Counted from the stretch's first letter, positions 42,907-53,601 are shown. The stretch is 64,000 nucleotides of DNA from Citrobacter braakii (GCF_002075345.1 NZ_NAEW01000001.1:1-64000), one strand, 5' to 3'. Translations and numbers: made by a program. The notes: generated by a model from the letters alone, not told the origin.

Positions 42907-42968
42907 TCAAAGTGCTACAAATATAAAGATTTAGTTTCAAAAAGAAAAAATGTGTAACAAAATGTTAT
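42907..42968 (-). promoter_or_regulatory. OmpR binding boxes F1-F2-F3
   Basis: Three tandem blocks of about 20 bases on the minus strand resemble the E. coli F1 (42949-42968, with TTTTGTTACACATT), F2 (42929-42948, with TTTTTGAAACTAAAT) and F3 (42907-42926, with TTTGTAGCACTTTGA) sites, in the right order and spacing upstream of the -10. Phosphorylated OmpR binds these in response to EnvZ. Confidence 0.8.
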
Positions 42969-43314
42969 TTTTGTGCAACTTTGTGAACAACTTCAAATTT
43001 CAGATGTGCGTACGCTAAAAATCACCGCTTCTATTTCTATTTATATGATTTTCTTATATTTAATTTAGATAACCTCCTTTTTTATCTGTTCTGCCATAAA
43101 GTTCCTGCTTTACAGATGGCTATTTCTGGACGTCTGGAATGCTGTGCAAATGGTCAGAAAATGTACTATTTAATCAGGAAATGCTAATCCACAATAAAAA
43201 TGATGATTATTTTTTGTTCAAATATGTTGCGGTGAAATATTACGTAACAGGAAGGGGGAAGGCGAAGGGTTGTGTTAAACGCGGGAGGGGGATTCCAAAA
43301 CGTGAAGCGGTGAC

Positions 43315-43340
43315 AAAAAAAGCCAGCAATGCTGGCTTTT
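43315..43340 (-). terminator. Rho-independent terminator of asnS
   Basis: GCCAGC and GCTGGC extended by A-T pairs form a 10-bp stem over a 3-base loop, followed on the minus strand by T residues, about 18 bases after the asnS stop. Confidence 0.88.
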
Positions 43341-43357
43341 GTATCAAAAATGCAGGG

Positions 43358-44758
43358 TTAGAACGTGGCGTTACGCGGGGTACGCGGGAACGGAATAACG
43401 TCACGGACGTTCTGCACGCCGGTCACGTAAGCGATCAAACGCTCAAAGCCCAAACCGAAGCCGGAATGTGGAACGGTACCGTAGCGACGCAGGTCGCGAT
43501 ACCACCAGTAATCTTCTTTGTTCAGACCCATTTCCAGCATACGGGCATCCAGTACGTCCAGACGCTCTTCACGCTGAGAACCACCGATGATTTCACCGAT
43601 TCCTGGAGCCAGTACGTCCATTGCTGCAACGGTTTTACCGTCTTCGTTAAGGCGCATATAAAACGCTTTGATATCTTTCGGGTAGTTTTTAACGACGACC
43701 GGCGCTTTAAAGTGCTCTTCAGCAAGGTAACGTTCGTGCTCAGAAGACAGATCCACACCCCAGTAAACCGGGTTTTCGAACTGTTTGCCGCATTTTTCCA
43801 GAATGCTTACCGCGTCGGTGTAATCCACCTGCGCGAAGTCAGCCTCAATGAAACGTTCCAGGCGTGAAATCGCGTCTTTGTCGACACGTTCGGCGAAGAA
43901 TTTCATATCATCCGCACGCTCAGCCAGTACGGCTTTGAACGCGTACTTCAGCATCGCTTCAGCCAGGCCTGCAACATCGTTCAGGTCGGCGAAAGCCACT
44001 TCCGGTTCCAGCATCCAGAACTCTGCCAGGTGACGACTGGTATTAGAGTTTTCTGCACGGAACGTCGGGCCAAAGGTATAAATTTTGGACAGAGCACAGG
44101 CGTAGGTTTCGCCGTTCAGCTGACCGGAAACGGTCAGGAAGGCTTCTTTACCAAAGAAGTCTTTGTCGAAATCGACTTTGCCCTGATCGTTACGCGGCAG
44201 GTTTTCCAGATCCAGCGTAGACACGCGGAACATTTCACCGGCACCTTCCGTATCGGAAGCGGTGATCAGCGGAGTCGATACCCAAAAGAAACCCTGCTCG
44301 TGGAAGAAGCGATGCAGCGCTTGCGCCAGCGTATGACGTACACGCGCGACGGCACCAATCATGTTGGTACGTGGGCGCATGTGCGCCACTTCACGCAGAT
44401 ACTCAATGCTGTGACGCTTAGCCGCCATTGGATAGGTATCAGGATCTTCAACCCAGCCGGCTACTTCAACCTCAGTGGCCTGAATTTCAAAGCTCTGTCC
44501 TTGTCCAGGAGATGCAACGACTTTACCCGTTACGATAACTGAACAACCCGTCGTCAGGCGCAGTACGTCCTGATTGTAATTGGGCAGAGAATTATTGATG
44601 ACGGCCTGTACAGGATCAAAGCAGGAACCGTCATAAACGGCGAGGAAGGAGATGCCAGCTTTTGAATCTCGGCGGGTACGCACCCATCCGCGCACGGTGA
44701 CTTCGCTGTCAACGGCTACGCGGCCCTGGAGTACGTCGGCTACAGGCACAACGCTCAT
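43358..44758 (-). CDS. asnS: Asparaginyl-tRNA synthetase
   Basis: A 466-residue class II aminoacyl-tRNA synthetase. The N-terminal OB-fold anticodon-binding domain covers about residues 18-100. Class II motif 2 is seen at [25 protein letters not shown] near 210-235, and motif 3 at [15 protein letters not shown] near 435. The ATG at 44758 gives the family N-terminus [10 protein letters not shown] and the E. coli length; twelve upstream codons are dropped. It is a single gene with its own terminator. Confidence 0.97.
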   Translation of the reverse strand: MSVVPVADVLQGRVAVDSEVTVRGWVRTRRDSKAGISFLAVYDGSCFDPVQAVINNSLPNYNQDVLRLTTGCSVIVTGKVVASPGQGQSFEIQATEVEVAGWVEDPDTYPMAAKRHSIEYLREVAHMRPRTNMIGAVARVRHTLAQALHRFFHEQGFFWVSTPLITASDTEGAGEMFRVSTLDLENLPRNDQGKVDFDKDFFGKEAFLTVSGQLNGETYACALSKIYTFGPTFRAENSNTSRHLAEFWMLEPEVAFADLNDVAGLAEAMLKYAFKAVLAERADDMKFFAERVDKDAISRLERFIEADFAQVDYTDAVSILEKCGKQFENPVYWGVDLSSEHERYLAEEHFKAPVVVKNYPKDIKAFYMRLNEDGKTVAAMDVLAPGIGEIIGGSQREERLDVLDARMLEMGLNKEDYWWYRDLRRYGTVPHSGFGLGFERLIAYVTGVQNVRDVIPFPRTPRNATF

Positions 44759-44892
44759 AATATTCTCTCTGTTAATAGTCGGATATATAAACACATGTCC
44801 ACCCGTAATGGGGGGATACCTATGTTACCTGGCATCTGCAATCAGACAAGCAGAATTCGTAGCTGGAGTGAAAGATTTCGGAAATTAGCGTG

Positions 44893-44916
44893 AAAAGGGA
44901 GCCAAACTGGCTCCCT
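44893..44916 (-). terminator. Terminator of pncB
   Basis: GGGAGCCA and TGGCTCCC form an 8-bp perfect stem over a 3-base loop, 9 bases beyond the pncB stop, followed on the minus strand by a short T run (TTTT). Confidence 0.75.
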
Positions 44917-44923
44917 GGAAGGT

Positions 44924-46126
44924 TTAACTGGCTTTTTTAATATGCGGCAAATCGAAGGCTTTGCGTAGCGCGCGCACGAACGCTTTATCGTGGCAGATGG
45001 TTTTACCCGGGCTATCAGATAACTTCGCCACAGGTTTGCCGTTACATTCCACCAGCTTGATTACAATATTGAGCGGCTTAACCTGGGGAATATCACAGGT
45101 TAAACGTGTGCCAATACCAAAACTCAACTGCACACGAGAAGAGAAGTGGCGGTAGAGCTCAATCGCTTTTTTCAAATCGAGGTTATCTGAAAACACCAGC
45201 GTTTTGCTCAGCGGATCAATGCCCAGTTTTTCATAATGGGCGATGGCTTTTTCACCCCATTCCACCGGGTCGCCTGAGTCATGGCGTAAACCCTGATAGC
45301 GGGTCGCAAACTCGACGCCAAAGTCGCGTAAAAACGCATCCATGGTGATGCAATCGGTCAGCGCAATGCCGAGTTGGTCAGGATATTCATTTAACCAGGC
45401 GGCCAGGGCAACGCGCTGGCTGGTGGCAAGCTCAGGGCTGATTTGCTGATGAGCCTGGAACCACTCATGCGCCTGCGTGCCCATTGGGGTTAATGACAGG
45501 CGGCGGGCCAGATCGTAGTTACTGGTGCCGACAAACCAGGGCTCTCGCTGCAGGCGTTTAACAATAGCCTGCTGTACTTCACGTGAAAAACGACGACGCG
45601 TACCGAAATCCATCAGATGGAAGCGGGACATATCGACATCTTTCGTTAAAGCAGAGAATTCTACTAGTTTGCTTTCCAGCTCATTGAGTGCCTGCGGGAC
45701 GCCTGATTCGGGCGAACGGTAACGGTGTACCATCTCGCTGATAACCGCTAGCAGCGGGACTTCCCACATGATCACTTCACGCCACGGCCCGGTTAAGCGG
45801 ATGTTCAGCTTACCGTTATCATTGGTGACGCAAACCTGTTCCGGGTTATAGCGGAAATCACGTAACCAGGTGAGGTAATCAGCTTTAAAGAAAGGCAGGC
45901 CGGAGAGCCACTGGTACTCGTCCTCCTGCAGTCGCAGGTGTTGCATAGCATTCACCTGCTCACGAATAGAATCGGCATAAATACCGAGCAGGTCATCGCC
46001 ACGGCAACGAAATTCAGCCGCTACTTGTACATCATAGTAGTGGTGAAAAACGGCTTGCTGCATATGCAACTTATAAGCGTCTGTATCCAGCAGCGAGTGC
46101 AGAACAGGAGAAGCGAATTGTGTCAT
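44924..46126 (-). CDS. pncB: Nicotinate phosphoribosyltransferase
   Basis: A 400-residue enzyme of NAD salvage that makes nicotinate mononucleotide from nicotinate and PRPP with ATP hydrolysis. Family blocks include [14 protein letters not shown] near residue 14, FGTRRRFS near 178 and [12 protein letters not shown] near 275. The ATG at 46126 gives the E. coli start [10 protein letters not shown]; a 16-codon upstream extension is not used. A NadR-like operator lies just upstream. It is divergent from pepN. Confidence 0.97.
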   Translation of the reverse strand: MTQFASPVLHSLLDTDAYKLHMQQAVFHHYYDVQVAAEFRCRGDDLLGIYADSIREQVNAMQHLRLQEDEYQWLSGLPFFKADYLTWLRDFRYNPEQVCVTNDNGKLNIRLTGPWREVIMWEVPLLAVISEMVHRYRSPESGVPQALNELESKLVEFSALTKDVDMSRFHLMDFGTRRRFSREVQQAIVKRLQREPWFVGTSNYDLARRLSLTPMGTQAHEWFQAHQQISPELATSQRVALAAWLNEYPDQLGIALTDCITMDAFLRDFGVEFATRYQGLRHDSGDPVEWGEKAIAHYEKLGIDPLSKTLVFSDNLDLKKAIELYRHFSSRVQLSFGIGTRLTCDIPQVKPLNIVIKLVECNGKPVAKLSDSPGKTICHDKAFVRALRKAFDLPHIKKAS

Positions 46127-46155
46127 AGGTGCGCAGTAGCATCCTCTCACGGGAG

Positions 46156-46173
46156 CGTTTAGTACAATAAACA
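46156..46173. promoter_or_regulatory. NadR operator of pncB
   Basis: CGTTTA-N6-TAAACA matches 11 of 12 defined bases of the NadR box TGTTTA-N6-TAAACA. It lies 30-47 bases upstream of the pncB ATG, where bound repressor would block transcription when NAD is plentiful. NadR control of pncB is established in enterobacteria; the site is recognised by eye. Confidence 0.8.
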
Positions 46174-46391
46174 ACTAAGAAAACCGCTGGAGTATACCTT
46201 GTTTAGCGATTTATTGAACCCCGATCACACCATAAGCTGTCTTTCTGGTCGAGGGCAATTCGTGCCGCGTGTTATAAAAATGTAGCAAAAAGGGTGTTTG
46301 TGCCTGAAAAGATGAACATTCTGCGTAGCGCGATTTACGCAACAGGAATAGACTGAAGCCGAGACTCTACCAAAGATGCTAAAGGTTTTTT

Positions 46392-49004
46392 ATGACACAA
46401 CAGCCACAAGCCAAATACCGTCACGACTATCGTGCGCCGGATTACCAGATTACTGATATTGACTTGACCTTTGACCTGGATGCTGAAAAAACCGTGGTCA
46501 CCGCCGTGAGCCAGGCTGTCCGTCATGGCGCGTCCGATGCGCCCCTGCGCCTGAATGGTGAAGATCTGACCCTGGTGTCGATCCACGTGAACGACGAGCC
46601 GTGGGCAGAGTATAAAGAAGAAGAGGGCGCTCTGGTCATCAGTCAACTGCCGGAACGTTTTACGCTGCGTATCGTGAATGAAATTAGCCCGGCGGCCAAT
46701 ACCGCGCTGGAAGGACTGTACAAGTCCGGCGACGCGCTGTGCACCCAGTGTGAAGCGGAAGGGTTCCGCCATATTACCTGGTATCTCGACAGGCCGGATG
46801 TCCTGGCGCGTTTTACCACCAAAATTATCGCCGATAAAACCCAATATCCGTTCCTGCTCTCCAACGGTAACCGTGTGGCGCAGGGGGAACTGGAAAATGG
46901 TCGTCACTGGGTACAGTGGCAGGATCCGTTCCCGAAACCGTGTTATCTGTTTGCGCTGGTAGCTGGTGATTTCGACGTCCTGCGCGACACCTTTACCACT
47001 CGTTCCGGGCGTGAAGTGGCGCTGGAACTGTACGTCGATCGCGGCAACCTGGACCGCGCGCCGTGGGCGATGACCTCGCTGAAAAACTCCATGAAATGGG
47101 ATGAAGAGCGCTTTGGCCTCGAATATGACCTCGACATTTATATGATTGTCGCGGTCGATTTCTTCAACATGGGGGCGATGGAGAATAAAGGTCTGAACAT
47201 CTTTAACTCCAAATATGTGCTGGCACGTACCGATACCGCCACCGACAAAGATTACCTCGATATTGAGCGCGTCATCGGTCACGAATATTTCCACAACTGG
47301 ACCGGCAACCGCGTGACCTGTCGCGACTGGTTCCAGTTGAGCCTGAAAGAGGGGCTAACCGTGTTCCGCGATCAGGAGTTCAGTTCCGATCTCGGCTCAC
47401 GCGCGGTAAACCGGATCAGCAATGTGCGTACCATGCGCGGCCTGCAGTTTGCCGAAGATGCCAGCCCAATGGCGCATCCTATCCGTCCGGATATGGTCAT
47501 TGAAATGAACAACTTCTATACCCTGACCGTGTACGAAAAGGGCGCTGAAGTTATTCGTATGATCCACACCCTGCTCGGTGAGGCTAACTTCCAGAAAGGG
47601 ATGCAGTTGTACTTTGAGCGTCATGACGGCAGCGCTGCAACCTGTGATGATTTCGTGCAGGCGATGGAAGATGCGTCCAACGTCGATCTATCGCATTTCC
47701 GCCGCTGGTACAGTCAGTCCGGTACGCCGATTCTGACCGTGCGTGATGACTACAATCCATCCACTGAGCAGTACACGCTGACTATCAGCCAGCGCACGCC
47801 GGCCACGCCGGATCAGGCCGAAAAACAGCCGCTGCATATTCCTTTCGCCCTCGAGTTGTATGACAACGAAGGGAAAGTGATCCCGCTGCAAAAAGGCGGG
47901 CACCCGGTGAATTCTGTACTCAATGTCACCCAGGCTGAGCAGACGTTTGTCTTTGATAATGTCTACTTCCAGCCGGTTCCGGCACTGCTGTGCGAATTCT
48001 CCGCACCGGTAAAACTGGAATACAAATGGAGCGATCAGCAGCTGACCTTCCTGATGCGTCATGCGCGTAACGATTTCTCTCGTTGGGACGCGGCGCAAAG
48101 CTTGCTGGCGACCTATATTAAGCTCAACGTAGCCCGCCATCAGCAGGGACAGCCGCTGTCGCTGCCGGTACACGTGGCCGATGCATTCCGGGCGATTTTG
48201 CTGGATGAGAAAATCGATCCGGCGCTGGCGGCAGAGATTCTGACGCTGCCTTCGGTGAATGAAATTGCTGAACTGTTCGACATCATCGATCCGGTGGCGA
48301 TAACGGAAGTACGTGAAGCGTTAACTCGCACGCTGGCGGCCGAACTGGCGGATGAATTCCTCGCCATCTATAACGCTAATCATCTTGATGAGTACCGCGT
48401 TGAGCATGCCGATATTGGCAAGCGTACGCTACGTAATGCCTGCCTGCGTTTCCTGGCCTTTGGTGAAACCCATCTGGCCGACACGCTGGTCAGCAAGCAG
48501 TACCGTGAAGCAAACAATATGACCGATGCGCTGGCGGCGCTGTCCGCGGCAGTCGCGGCGCAACTGCCTTGCCGCGACACGCTAATGCAGGAGTATGACG
48601 ATAAGTGGCATCATGACGGTCTGGTGATGGACAAATGGTTTATCCTGCAATCCACCAGCCCGGCCAGAAACGTGCTGGAAACGGTACGTGGCTTACTGAA
48701 GCACCGTTCCTTCAGTATGAGTAACCCGAACCGAATCCGATCTCTGATTGGCGCCTTTGCGGGCAGCAACCCGGCGGCATTCCATGCGGAAGATGGCAGC
48801 GGCTATCAGTTCCTGGTCGACATGCTGACTGAACTCAATAGCCGTAACCCGCAGGTGGCGTCACGTCTGATTGAGCCGCTGATTCGCTTAAAACGGTATG
48901 ATGCAAAACGTCAGACGCAGATGCGCGCGGCGCTGGAACAGCTGAAAGGTCTGGAGAATCTCTCCGGCGATCTGTTCGAGAAGGTAACCAAAGCGTTAGC
49001 CTGA
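46392..49004 (+). CDS. pepN: Aminopeptidase N
   Basis: An 870-residue zinc aminopeptidase of family M1, the same length as E. coli PepN. The exopeptidase motif MGAMENKG is near residue 259-266, the zinc site HEYFH near 297-301 and the third ligand Glu in LKEGLTVF near 320. It is the main cytoplasmic aminopeptidase in downstream protein degradation. It is divergent from pncB across 265 bases and ends in a REP-like element before the convergent ssuB. Confidence 0.98.
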   Translation: MTQQPQAKYRHDYRAPDYQITDIDLTFDLDAEKTVVTAVSQAVRHGASDAPLRLNGEDLTLVSIHVNDEPWAEYKEEEGALVISQLPERFTLRIVNEISPAANTALEGLYKSGDALCTQCEAEGFRHITWYLDRPDVLARFTTKIIADKTQYPFLLSNGNRVAQGELENGRHWVQWQDPFPKPCYLFALVAGDFDVLRDTFTTRSGREVALELYVDRGNLDRAPWAMTSLKNSMKWDEERFGLEYDLDIYMIVAVDFFNMGAMENKGLNIFNSKYVLARTDTATDKDYLDIERVIGHEYFHNWTGNRVTCRDWFQLSLKEGLTVFRDQEFSSDLGSRAVNRISNVRTMRGLQFAEDASPMAHPIRPDMVIEMNNFYTLTVYEKGAEVIRMIHTLLGEANFQKGMQLYFERHDGSAATCDDFVQAMEDASNVDLSHFRRWYSQSGTPILTVRDDYNPSTEQYTLTISQRTPATPDQAEKQPLHIPFALELYDNEGKVIPLQKGGHPVNSVLNVTQAEQTFVFDNVYFQPVPALLCEFSAPVKLEYKWSDQQLTFLMRHARNDFSRWDAAQSLLATYIKLNVARHQQGQPLSLPVHVADAFRAILLDEKIDPALAAEILTLPSVNEIAELFDIIDPVAITEVREALTRTLAAELADEFLAIYNANHLDEYRVEHADIGKRTLRNACLRFLAFGETHLADTLVSKQYREANNMTDALAALSAAVAAQLPCRDTLMQEYDDKWHHDGLVMDKWFILQSTSPARNVLETVRGLLKHRSFSMSNPNRIRSLIGAFAGSNPAAFHAEDGSGYQFLVDMLTELNSRNPQVASRLIEPLIRLKRYDAKRQTQMRAALEQLKGLENLSGDLFEKVTKALA

Positions 49005-49027
49005 AACGTTGACCTGTCGTTTTGTAA

Positions 49028-49092
49028 GCCGGAATAGGCGGTAACGCCGCTATCCGGCAAAAGGCCCGGTGGCGCTTGCGCTTACTGGGCCT
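49028..49092. repeat. REP/BIME-like pair of palindromes between pepN and ssuB
   Basis: Two neighbouring imperfect palindromes are seen. GCCGGA (49028) pairs with TCCGGC (ending 49058) around a GCGGTAACGCCGC core. AGGCCC (49062) pairs with GGGCCT (ending 49092) around GTGGCGCTTGCGCTTAC. The layout and the GGCGCTTGCGCTTA motif are typical of enterobacterial REP sequences in a BIME. It lies between convergent genes, the usual position. Confidence 0.8.
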
Positions 49093-49107
49093 GATTTTTC
49101 TGAATGC

Positions 49108-49875
49108 TTATCCATGCCGGCGGATCGGCTGTTCCGTTTCGCTACGCTGCATTACCCGGTTTAACACTTCTGCTTCCAGCTCGGCCAGACGCACCGAACC
49201 AATCCGGCGTGGTCGCGCAATATCCACCGTTAAATCCAGTCCGATTTTTCCATCTTCAATAAGCAACACGCGATCGGCCATTGCCACCGCTTCACTGACG
49301 TCATGGGTGACCAGCAGTACGGTAAAGCCGTGCTCTTGCCATAAAGAGACAATCAGCTCCTGCATTTCAAGGCGGGTTAAGGCATCCAGCGCACCGAGGG
49401 GTTCATCCAGCAACAGCAGACCGGGACGATGAATTAATGCCCGCGCCAGGGCCACGCGCTGTTTTTGTCCACCGGACAGGGCAGCAGGCCATTCCTGAGC
49501 ACGATTCTCCAGCCCAACTGCGGCCAGCGCGTCCCGGGCCGCATCGCGCCAGTGACCTTTCAGACCCAGACCCACATTATCGATAACCGTCTTCCAGGGT
49601 AGCAGACGCGCATCCTGAAACATCATTCGCGTATCCTCCTGAATTTCTGCCAGCGGGGTGGTTCCGGCAAGTAATGCACCTGAGGTGGGAGACTCCAGCC
49701 CAGCCAGCAGACGCAGCAACGTGCTTTTACCTCCTCCGCTGCGGCCAACCACGGCAACAAACTGTCCGGCCTGAATGTGCAAATCTAACTGATTGAGCAC
49801 CGTATTGGCGGCGTATTGTTTCGTCACGGCACTCAGTAAAAGCGGCGTGCCTTGGTTTAGGCGAGCGGTATTCAT
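49108..49875 (-). CDS. ssuB: Aliphatic sulfonate ABC transporter ATP-binding protein
   Basis: A 255-residue ABC ATPase that drives uptake of alkanesulfonates. Walker [10 protein letters not shown] is at residues 44-52, signature [10 protein letters not shown] near 140 and Walker [13 protein letters not shown] near 160. The ATG at 49875 overlaps the ssuC stop by four bases; the long upstream open frame lies inside ssuC and is not used. Last gene of ssuEADCB. Confidence 0.95.
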   Translation of the reverse strand: MNTARLNQGTPLLLSAVTKQYAANTVLNQLDLHIQAGQFVAVVGRSGGGKSTLLRLLAGLESPTSGALLAGTTPLAEIQEDTRMMFQDARLLPWKTVIDNVGLGLKGHWRDAARDALAAVGLENRAQEWPAALSGGQKQRVALARALIHRPGLLLLDEPLGALDALTRLEMQELIVSLWQEHGFTVLLVTHDVSEAVAMADRVLLIEDGKIGLDLTVDIARPRRIGSVRLAELEAEVLNRVMQRSETEQPIRRHG

Positions 49876-50663
49876 ACGGTAGCCTCCTTCACATGGTAAG
49901 CCGGGTTCCAGCGCAGCCAGATCCGCTCCAGCCATTGGGCGCTGACGTCGGCAAGTTTGCCGAGCAGGGCGTAGAGAATAATGGCCACCACGACCACATC
50001 GGTTTGCAGAAATTCGCGGGCGTTCATTGCCAGGTAACCAATGCCGGCATTGGCTGAAATGGTTTCCGCGACAATAAGCGTCAACCACATCAGCCCGAGA
50101 GCAAAACGCACGCCAACCATAATCGAGGGCAGGGCGCCGGGGAGGATCACATGAATGAACAGTGAAAATCCAGACAGCCCATAGCTGCGAGCCATCTCTA
50201 CCAGACCGCGATCGATATTGCGGATCCCATGCCAGGTGTTGATGTAAATCGGAAAAAGCGTGCCCAGCGCGACGAGAAAGATCTTGGCGGATTCATCAAT
50301 GCCGAACCACAAAATCACCAGTGGGATCAGCGCCAGATGCGGCACGTTACGCAGCATCTGCACCGAAGTATCCAGCAGGCGTTCTCCCCACCGCGAAAGA
50401 CCGCTAATCAGTCCCAGCGTCAGGCCAATCGATCCGCCGATGGAGAAGCCTACCAGCGCGCGCCAGGAGCTGATCGCCAGATGCTGCCAAAGCTCGCCGC
50501 TGGCGGAAAGCGTCCAGAAGGCTTCGACAACGCCCTCCGGAGAGGGCAGGATGCGGGTGGACAACCAGCCCATTGATGATGCGAGCTGCCATAGCGCGAC
50601 CAACCCAACCGGTAAAAACCAGGGTGCGAGGCGCAGTAACCACCTGTTTTTCGGCGTTGCCAT
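49872..50663 (-). CDS. ssuC: Aliphatic sulfonate ABC transporter permease
   Basis: A 263-residue inner-membrane permease with about six hydrophobic segments. The binding-protein-dependent transport signature (EAA loop) is visible as [23 protein letters not shown] near residues 157-179. It pairs with SsuB, and SsuA delivers the substrate. It overlaps ssuB by four bases and follows ssuD by 11 bases. The length equals the E. coli protein. Confidence 0.95.
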   Translation of the reverse strand: MATPKNRWLLRLAPWFLPVGLVALWQLASSMGWLSTRILPSPEGVVEAFWTLSASGELWQHLAISSWRALVGFSIGGSIGLTLGLISGLSRWGERLLDTSVQMLRNVPHLALIPLVILWFGIDESAKIFLVALGTLFPIYINTWHGIRNIDRGLVEMARSYGLSGFSLFIHVILPGALPSIMVGVRFALGLMWLTLIVAETISANAGIGYLAMNAREFLQTDVVVVAIILYALLGKLADVSAQWLERIWLRWNPAYHVKEATV

Positions 50664-50674
50664 CAGCAGGCTCC

Positions 50675-51820
50675 TTAGCTTTGCGCGATTTTGCGTGGGA
50701 TAAATTCGTTTGCCACCGCTTCACCTTGTTGATGCTGGCGCTGCGGCTGTGGAATTTCTGGTATAGCGACATCCAGATGTGGGAACAGCAGCTCGCCAAC
50801 CTTGTATGCCTCTTCCAGATGTGGATACCCGGACAACACAAAACTGTCGATTCCCAGTGCGGCATACTCGTTGATACGCGCCGCGACCGTCGGACCATCT
50901 CCGACCAGCGCGGTACCCGCGCCACCGCGCACCAGTCCTACTCCTGCCCACAAGTTCGGGCTGATTTCTAGTTTGTCGCGTTTACCGTTGTGCAGTGCAG
51001 CCATTCGCTGCTGACCAACCGAATCCGTTCTTGAGAAGGCGGCCTGGGCTTTGGCAATGGTGTCGTCATCCAGATGGGCTATCAGACGATCCGCTGCCTG
51101 CCACGCCTCTTGCGTTGTCTCCCGGACGATCACATGCAGACGAATACCAAAGCGGATCTTGCGCCCGAGCGCCACCGCTTTGGCCCGCACCTGTTCAATC
51201 TTCTCTTTCACCTGTTCAGGTGGCTCGCCCCAGGTCAGATAGAGATCAACCTGCTCGGCAGCAAGATCTTGTGCAACATCAGACGAACCGCCGAAATAAA
51301 GCGGTGGCCGGGGTTGTTGTACAGGAGGGAAAAACAGTTTCGCGCCGCGGACATGAATGTGTTTGCCGTTGAAATCCACGGTTTCACCTTGCAGCAAACG
51401 CCGCCAGACCTGAGTGAATTCAGCAGAGGCTTCATAGCGCTCGGTGTGATCAAGGAACACGCCGTCACCCGCCAGCTCTTGTGGATCGCTGCCTGTTACC
51501 AGGTTGAATAACGCCCGGCCGTTAGAGAGTCTGTCGAGCGTCGCAGCCTGGCGGGCGGCGACCGTCGGCGAGGTTACGCTTGGACGAAGCGCGACCAGAA
51601 ACTTTAATCGCTGGGTGACCGGGATCATCGACGCGGCGACCAGCCAGGCATCTTCACAGGAGCGACCGGTTGGGATCAGAACGCCGCTAAATCCCAGGCG
51701 ATCGGCTGTTTGCGCAATTTGTTGCAAATAACCGTGATCGACCGGGCGCGAACCTTCTTCCGTCCCCAGATAATGACCGTCACCGTGGGTGGGTAAAAAC
51801 CAGAACATGTTCAGACTCAT
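50675..51820 (-). CDS. ssuD: FMNH2-dependent alkanesulfonate monooxygenase
   Basis: A 381-residue luciferase-like TIM-barrel enzyme that splits alkanesulfonates into aldehyde and sulfite, using reduced FMN from SsuE. The N terminus [19 protein letters not shown] and the [12 protein letters not shown] block near 136 are characteristic. The length equals the E. coli enzyme. It overlaps ssuA by four bases. The operon is normally switched on by Cbl during sulfate starvation. Confidence 0.97.
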   Translation of the reverse strand: MSLNMFWFLPTHGDGHYLGTEEGSRPVDHGYLQQIAQTADRLGFSGVLIPTGRSCEDAWLVAASMIPVTQRLKFLVALRPSVTSPTVAARQAATLDRLSNGRALFNLVTGSDPQELAGDGVFLDHTERYEASAEFTQVWRRLLQGETVDFNGKHIHVRGAKLFFPPVQQPRPPLYFGGSSDVAQDLAAEQVDLYLTWGEPPEQVKEKIEQVRAKAVALGRKIRFGIRLHVIVRETTQEAWQAADRLIAHLDDDTIAKAQAAFSRTDSVGQQRMAALHNGKRDKLEISPNLWAGVGLVRGGAGTALVGDGPTVAARINEYAALGIDSFVLSGYPHLEEAYKVGELLFPHLDVAIPEIPQPQRQHQQGEAVANEFIPRKIAQS

Positions 51821-52791
51821 AATTTTTCTCCTGCCTGCTGAGTGGGTTGCCAGATACGCTGGCGAATATCGATTTTTTTCGGCACCAGACGGTTGTCATA
51901 AAACAGATCCGCGGTTTGTTGTTGTAGGGCGGCAACAGAGGCGCTGACGGGCGTAATGGTGGTTGGCGGACGGTGATCCAGATAAGACGCAATTACCGGC
52001 TCGGGCAGGCCCATGGTTTTAGCCAGCAGAGTAATACTTTGCTGGCGTTGGCTGAGAGTTAACGCATCCGCCTGGCTAAAGGTATCCAGTACGCCAAGAA
52101 CAAAAGCGCTATTTTTTTCGGCATAAGGACGTGCAGCGAGATAAAACGAACCGGTCTGCTTGAGGTCTGAGCCGTCTTTCAGCACGCGCACATCACCTTG
52201 CAGTAATGCGGCCGAATAGTAGGGATCCCAGATAGCCCACGCATCGACGTTTCCTTGCTGGAAGGCCGCTCGCGCATCGGCGGGGGTCAGATAAGTCGGT
52301 TGAATATCGGTAAATTTCAACCCTGCCTGTTGCAGCGCCCGGAGCAGTAAATTGTGGGCGCTGGAACCTTTCTGGAAGGCGACTTTATGCCCTTTGAGCT
52401 GCGCAACGCTCTGGATCGGGCTATTTTTCGGCACCAGAATCACTTCGGCTTTCGGTTTGGGTGGTTCGACGCCCACATAAACCAGATCGGCTCCGGCGGC
52501 CTGGGCGAAAATTGGCGGAATGTCACCAGTACTGCCGAGATCGATACTGCCGATATTGAGTGCTTCCAACATTTGCGGTCCAGCCGGGAACTCAATCCAC
52601 GAGATTTTGGTCTGTGGGTAGCGTTTCTCCAGTAGCTGATGACTTTTTGCCAGCACCATACTGACGCTTCCTTTCTGATACCCAATGCGCAGAGCATCCG
52701 GAGCCGATTCTGCGGCATGCACCAAGGATGACAGTGACAGCAGCCCGGTAAATGCCAGCCATGAGGTGTGACGCTTGAGCAGATTAAGCAT
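51817..52791 (-). CDS. ssuA: Sulfonate ABC transporter substrate-binding protein
   Basis: A 324-residue periplasmic protein. A signal peptide covers about residues 1-26 (positively charged start, hydrophobic core, cut after LVHAAES region). The mature part has the SsuA/THI5-like fold with [22 protein letters not shown] and [21 protein letters not shown]. The ATG at 52791 follows GAGG by eight bases; a GTG three codons upstream would lie in that ribosome-binding site. The start overlaps the end of ssuE by 8 bases. Confidence 0.94.
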   Translation of the reverse strand: MLNLLKRHTSWLAFTGLLSLSSLVHAAESAPDALRIGYQKGSVSMVLAKSHQLLEKRYPQTKISWIEFPAGPQMLEALNIGSIDLGSTGDIPPIFAQAAGADLVYVGVEPPKPKAEVILVPKNSPIQSVAQLKGHKVAFQKGSSAHNLLLRALQQAGLKFTDIQPTYLTPADARAAFQQGNVDAWAIWDPYYSAALLQGDVRVLKDGSDLKQTGSFYLAARPYAEKNSAFVLGVLDTFSQADALTLSQRQQSITLLAKTMGLPEPVIASYLDHRPPTTITPVSASVAALQQQTADLFYDNRLVPKKIDIRQRIWQPTQQAGEKL

Positions 52792-53359
52792 GGGCGGCAC
52801 CTCGCAGGGCGTTCAGTTGCGGGAGTTGGAGATCGCGACGATGCAACGCCAGCCAGAAAGTGTCGAGCGCACTGTCCAGGCGCTGCTGCAGGTTGGGCGT
52901 AAACTGCGGTTTATGCTGATAATCGATGACCTGCGAATCATCGGCAAACACGCCGTGCAGGATCTCCTGAGCCTTTAACGCGCTCAGCACCGGTTTCAGC
53001 GCGTAATCGACGGCCAGTAAATGCGCCACGCTGCCGCCGGTCGCCAGCGGCAAAACCACTTTTCCTTCCAGCGCCCGCTCGGGGAGTAGATCGAGCAGCG
53101 TTTTCAGTGCGCCAGAGTAAGCGGCTTTGTAGACCGGCGTTGCGACAATCAGCCCGTCTGCATCCTGTAGTTGTTCGATAAATGTCTTCAGCGCCGGACT
53201 GTCAAAACGGGCATAGATCAGGTCTTCCGGGGCAAAGTTGTGCAGGTTCCAGTGAAAGACTTCGACATCCTGGCCGTTCAATTTTTCTCGGGCATATTCC
53301 AGCAATGCGCTGGAGCGAGAGGGAAAGCGTGGGCTTCCCGCCAGAGTGATGACGCGCAT
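52784..53359 (-). CDS. ssuE: NAD(P)H-dependent FMN reductase SsuE
   Basis: A 191-residue flavodoxin-fold reductase that supplies FMNH2 to SsuD. The flavin phosphate loop [14 protein letters not shown] lies at residues 6-19, and [22 protein letters not shown] near 73-94 is the family core. The length equals the E. coli protein. First gene of the operon; a 242-base region separates it from the divergent pyrD. Confidence 0.96.
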   Translation of the reverse strand: MRVITLAGSPRFPSRSSALLEYAREKLNGQDVEVFHWNLHNFAPEDLIYARFDSPALKTFIEQLQDADGLIVATPVYKAAYSGALKTLLDLLPERALEGKVVLPLATGGSVAHLLAVDYALKPVLSALKAQEILHGVFADDSQVIDYQHKPQFTPNLQQRLDSALDTFWLALHRRDLQLPQLNALRGAAHA

Positions 53360-53500
53360 AATTTTATTCTCCCCTTATAACCAATTGTTTGCTTTTGATT
53401 AACATTGATAACAATTTGTGCAGTCTGGCAGAGAGACTTTGTTTATCGAAATGATTTATACGGGATAGAAAAGTTGAAAAATGAATAAAAAGGAGGAAGC

Positions 53501-53516
53501 AGGAAAACGATTGCTA
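53501..53516. promoter_or_regulatory. PurR-like box upstream of pyrD
   Basis: The core GAAAACGATTGC matches 10 of 12 central bases of the PurR consensus (GCAAACGTTTGC), about 85-100 bases upstream of the pyrD ATG. Mild repression of pyrD by PurR is known in E. coli. The outer bases match less well. Confidence 0.5.
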
Positions 53517-53557
53517 TTTATTGCCGCAGGTCAATTCCCTTTTTGCTCGCGATCGCA

Positions 53558-53586
53558 CATAATACGCCCCCGGTTTGCACACCGGG
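53558..53586 (+). promoter_or_regulatory. pyrD -10, C-rich start and leader hairpin
   Basis: CATAAT (53558-53563) is a good -10. The start region that follows is a run of C. The first transcribed bases CCCGG (53569-53573) pair with CCGGG (53582-53586) close to the AGGAG ribosome-binding site. In E. coli the choice of a C or G start, set by the CTP/GTP ratio, decides whether a leader hairpin forms and blocks pyrD translation. The same layout is seen here. Confidence 0.65.
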
Positions 53587-53601
53587 AATCCAGGAGAGTT
53601 C

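Larger units (their letters stand above)
42758..43357 (-). promoter_or_regulatory. Long ompF upstream region
   Basis: This 600-base gap between ompF and asnS holds an approximately 110-base ompF 5' leader, the -10 and OmpR boxes, and then about 340 bases of AT-rich DNA up to the asnS terminator. In E. coli the distal part has a far-upstream OmpR site and IHF sites used in repression at high osmolarity. I see no gene; the rightmost 40 bases hold the asnS terminator. Confidence 0.65.

Noticed and set aside
43139..43867. Possible gene in the ompF-asnS gap running into asnS
   Set aside because: Most of the frame is antisense to asnS and crosses the asnS terminator; only the first part is intergenic and it has no ribosome-binding site.
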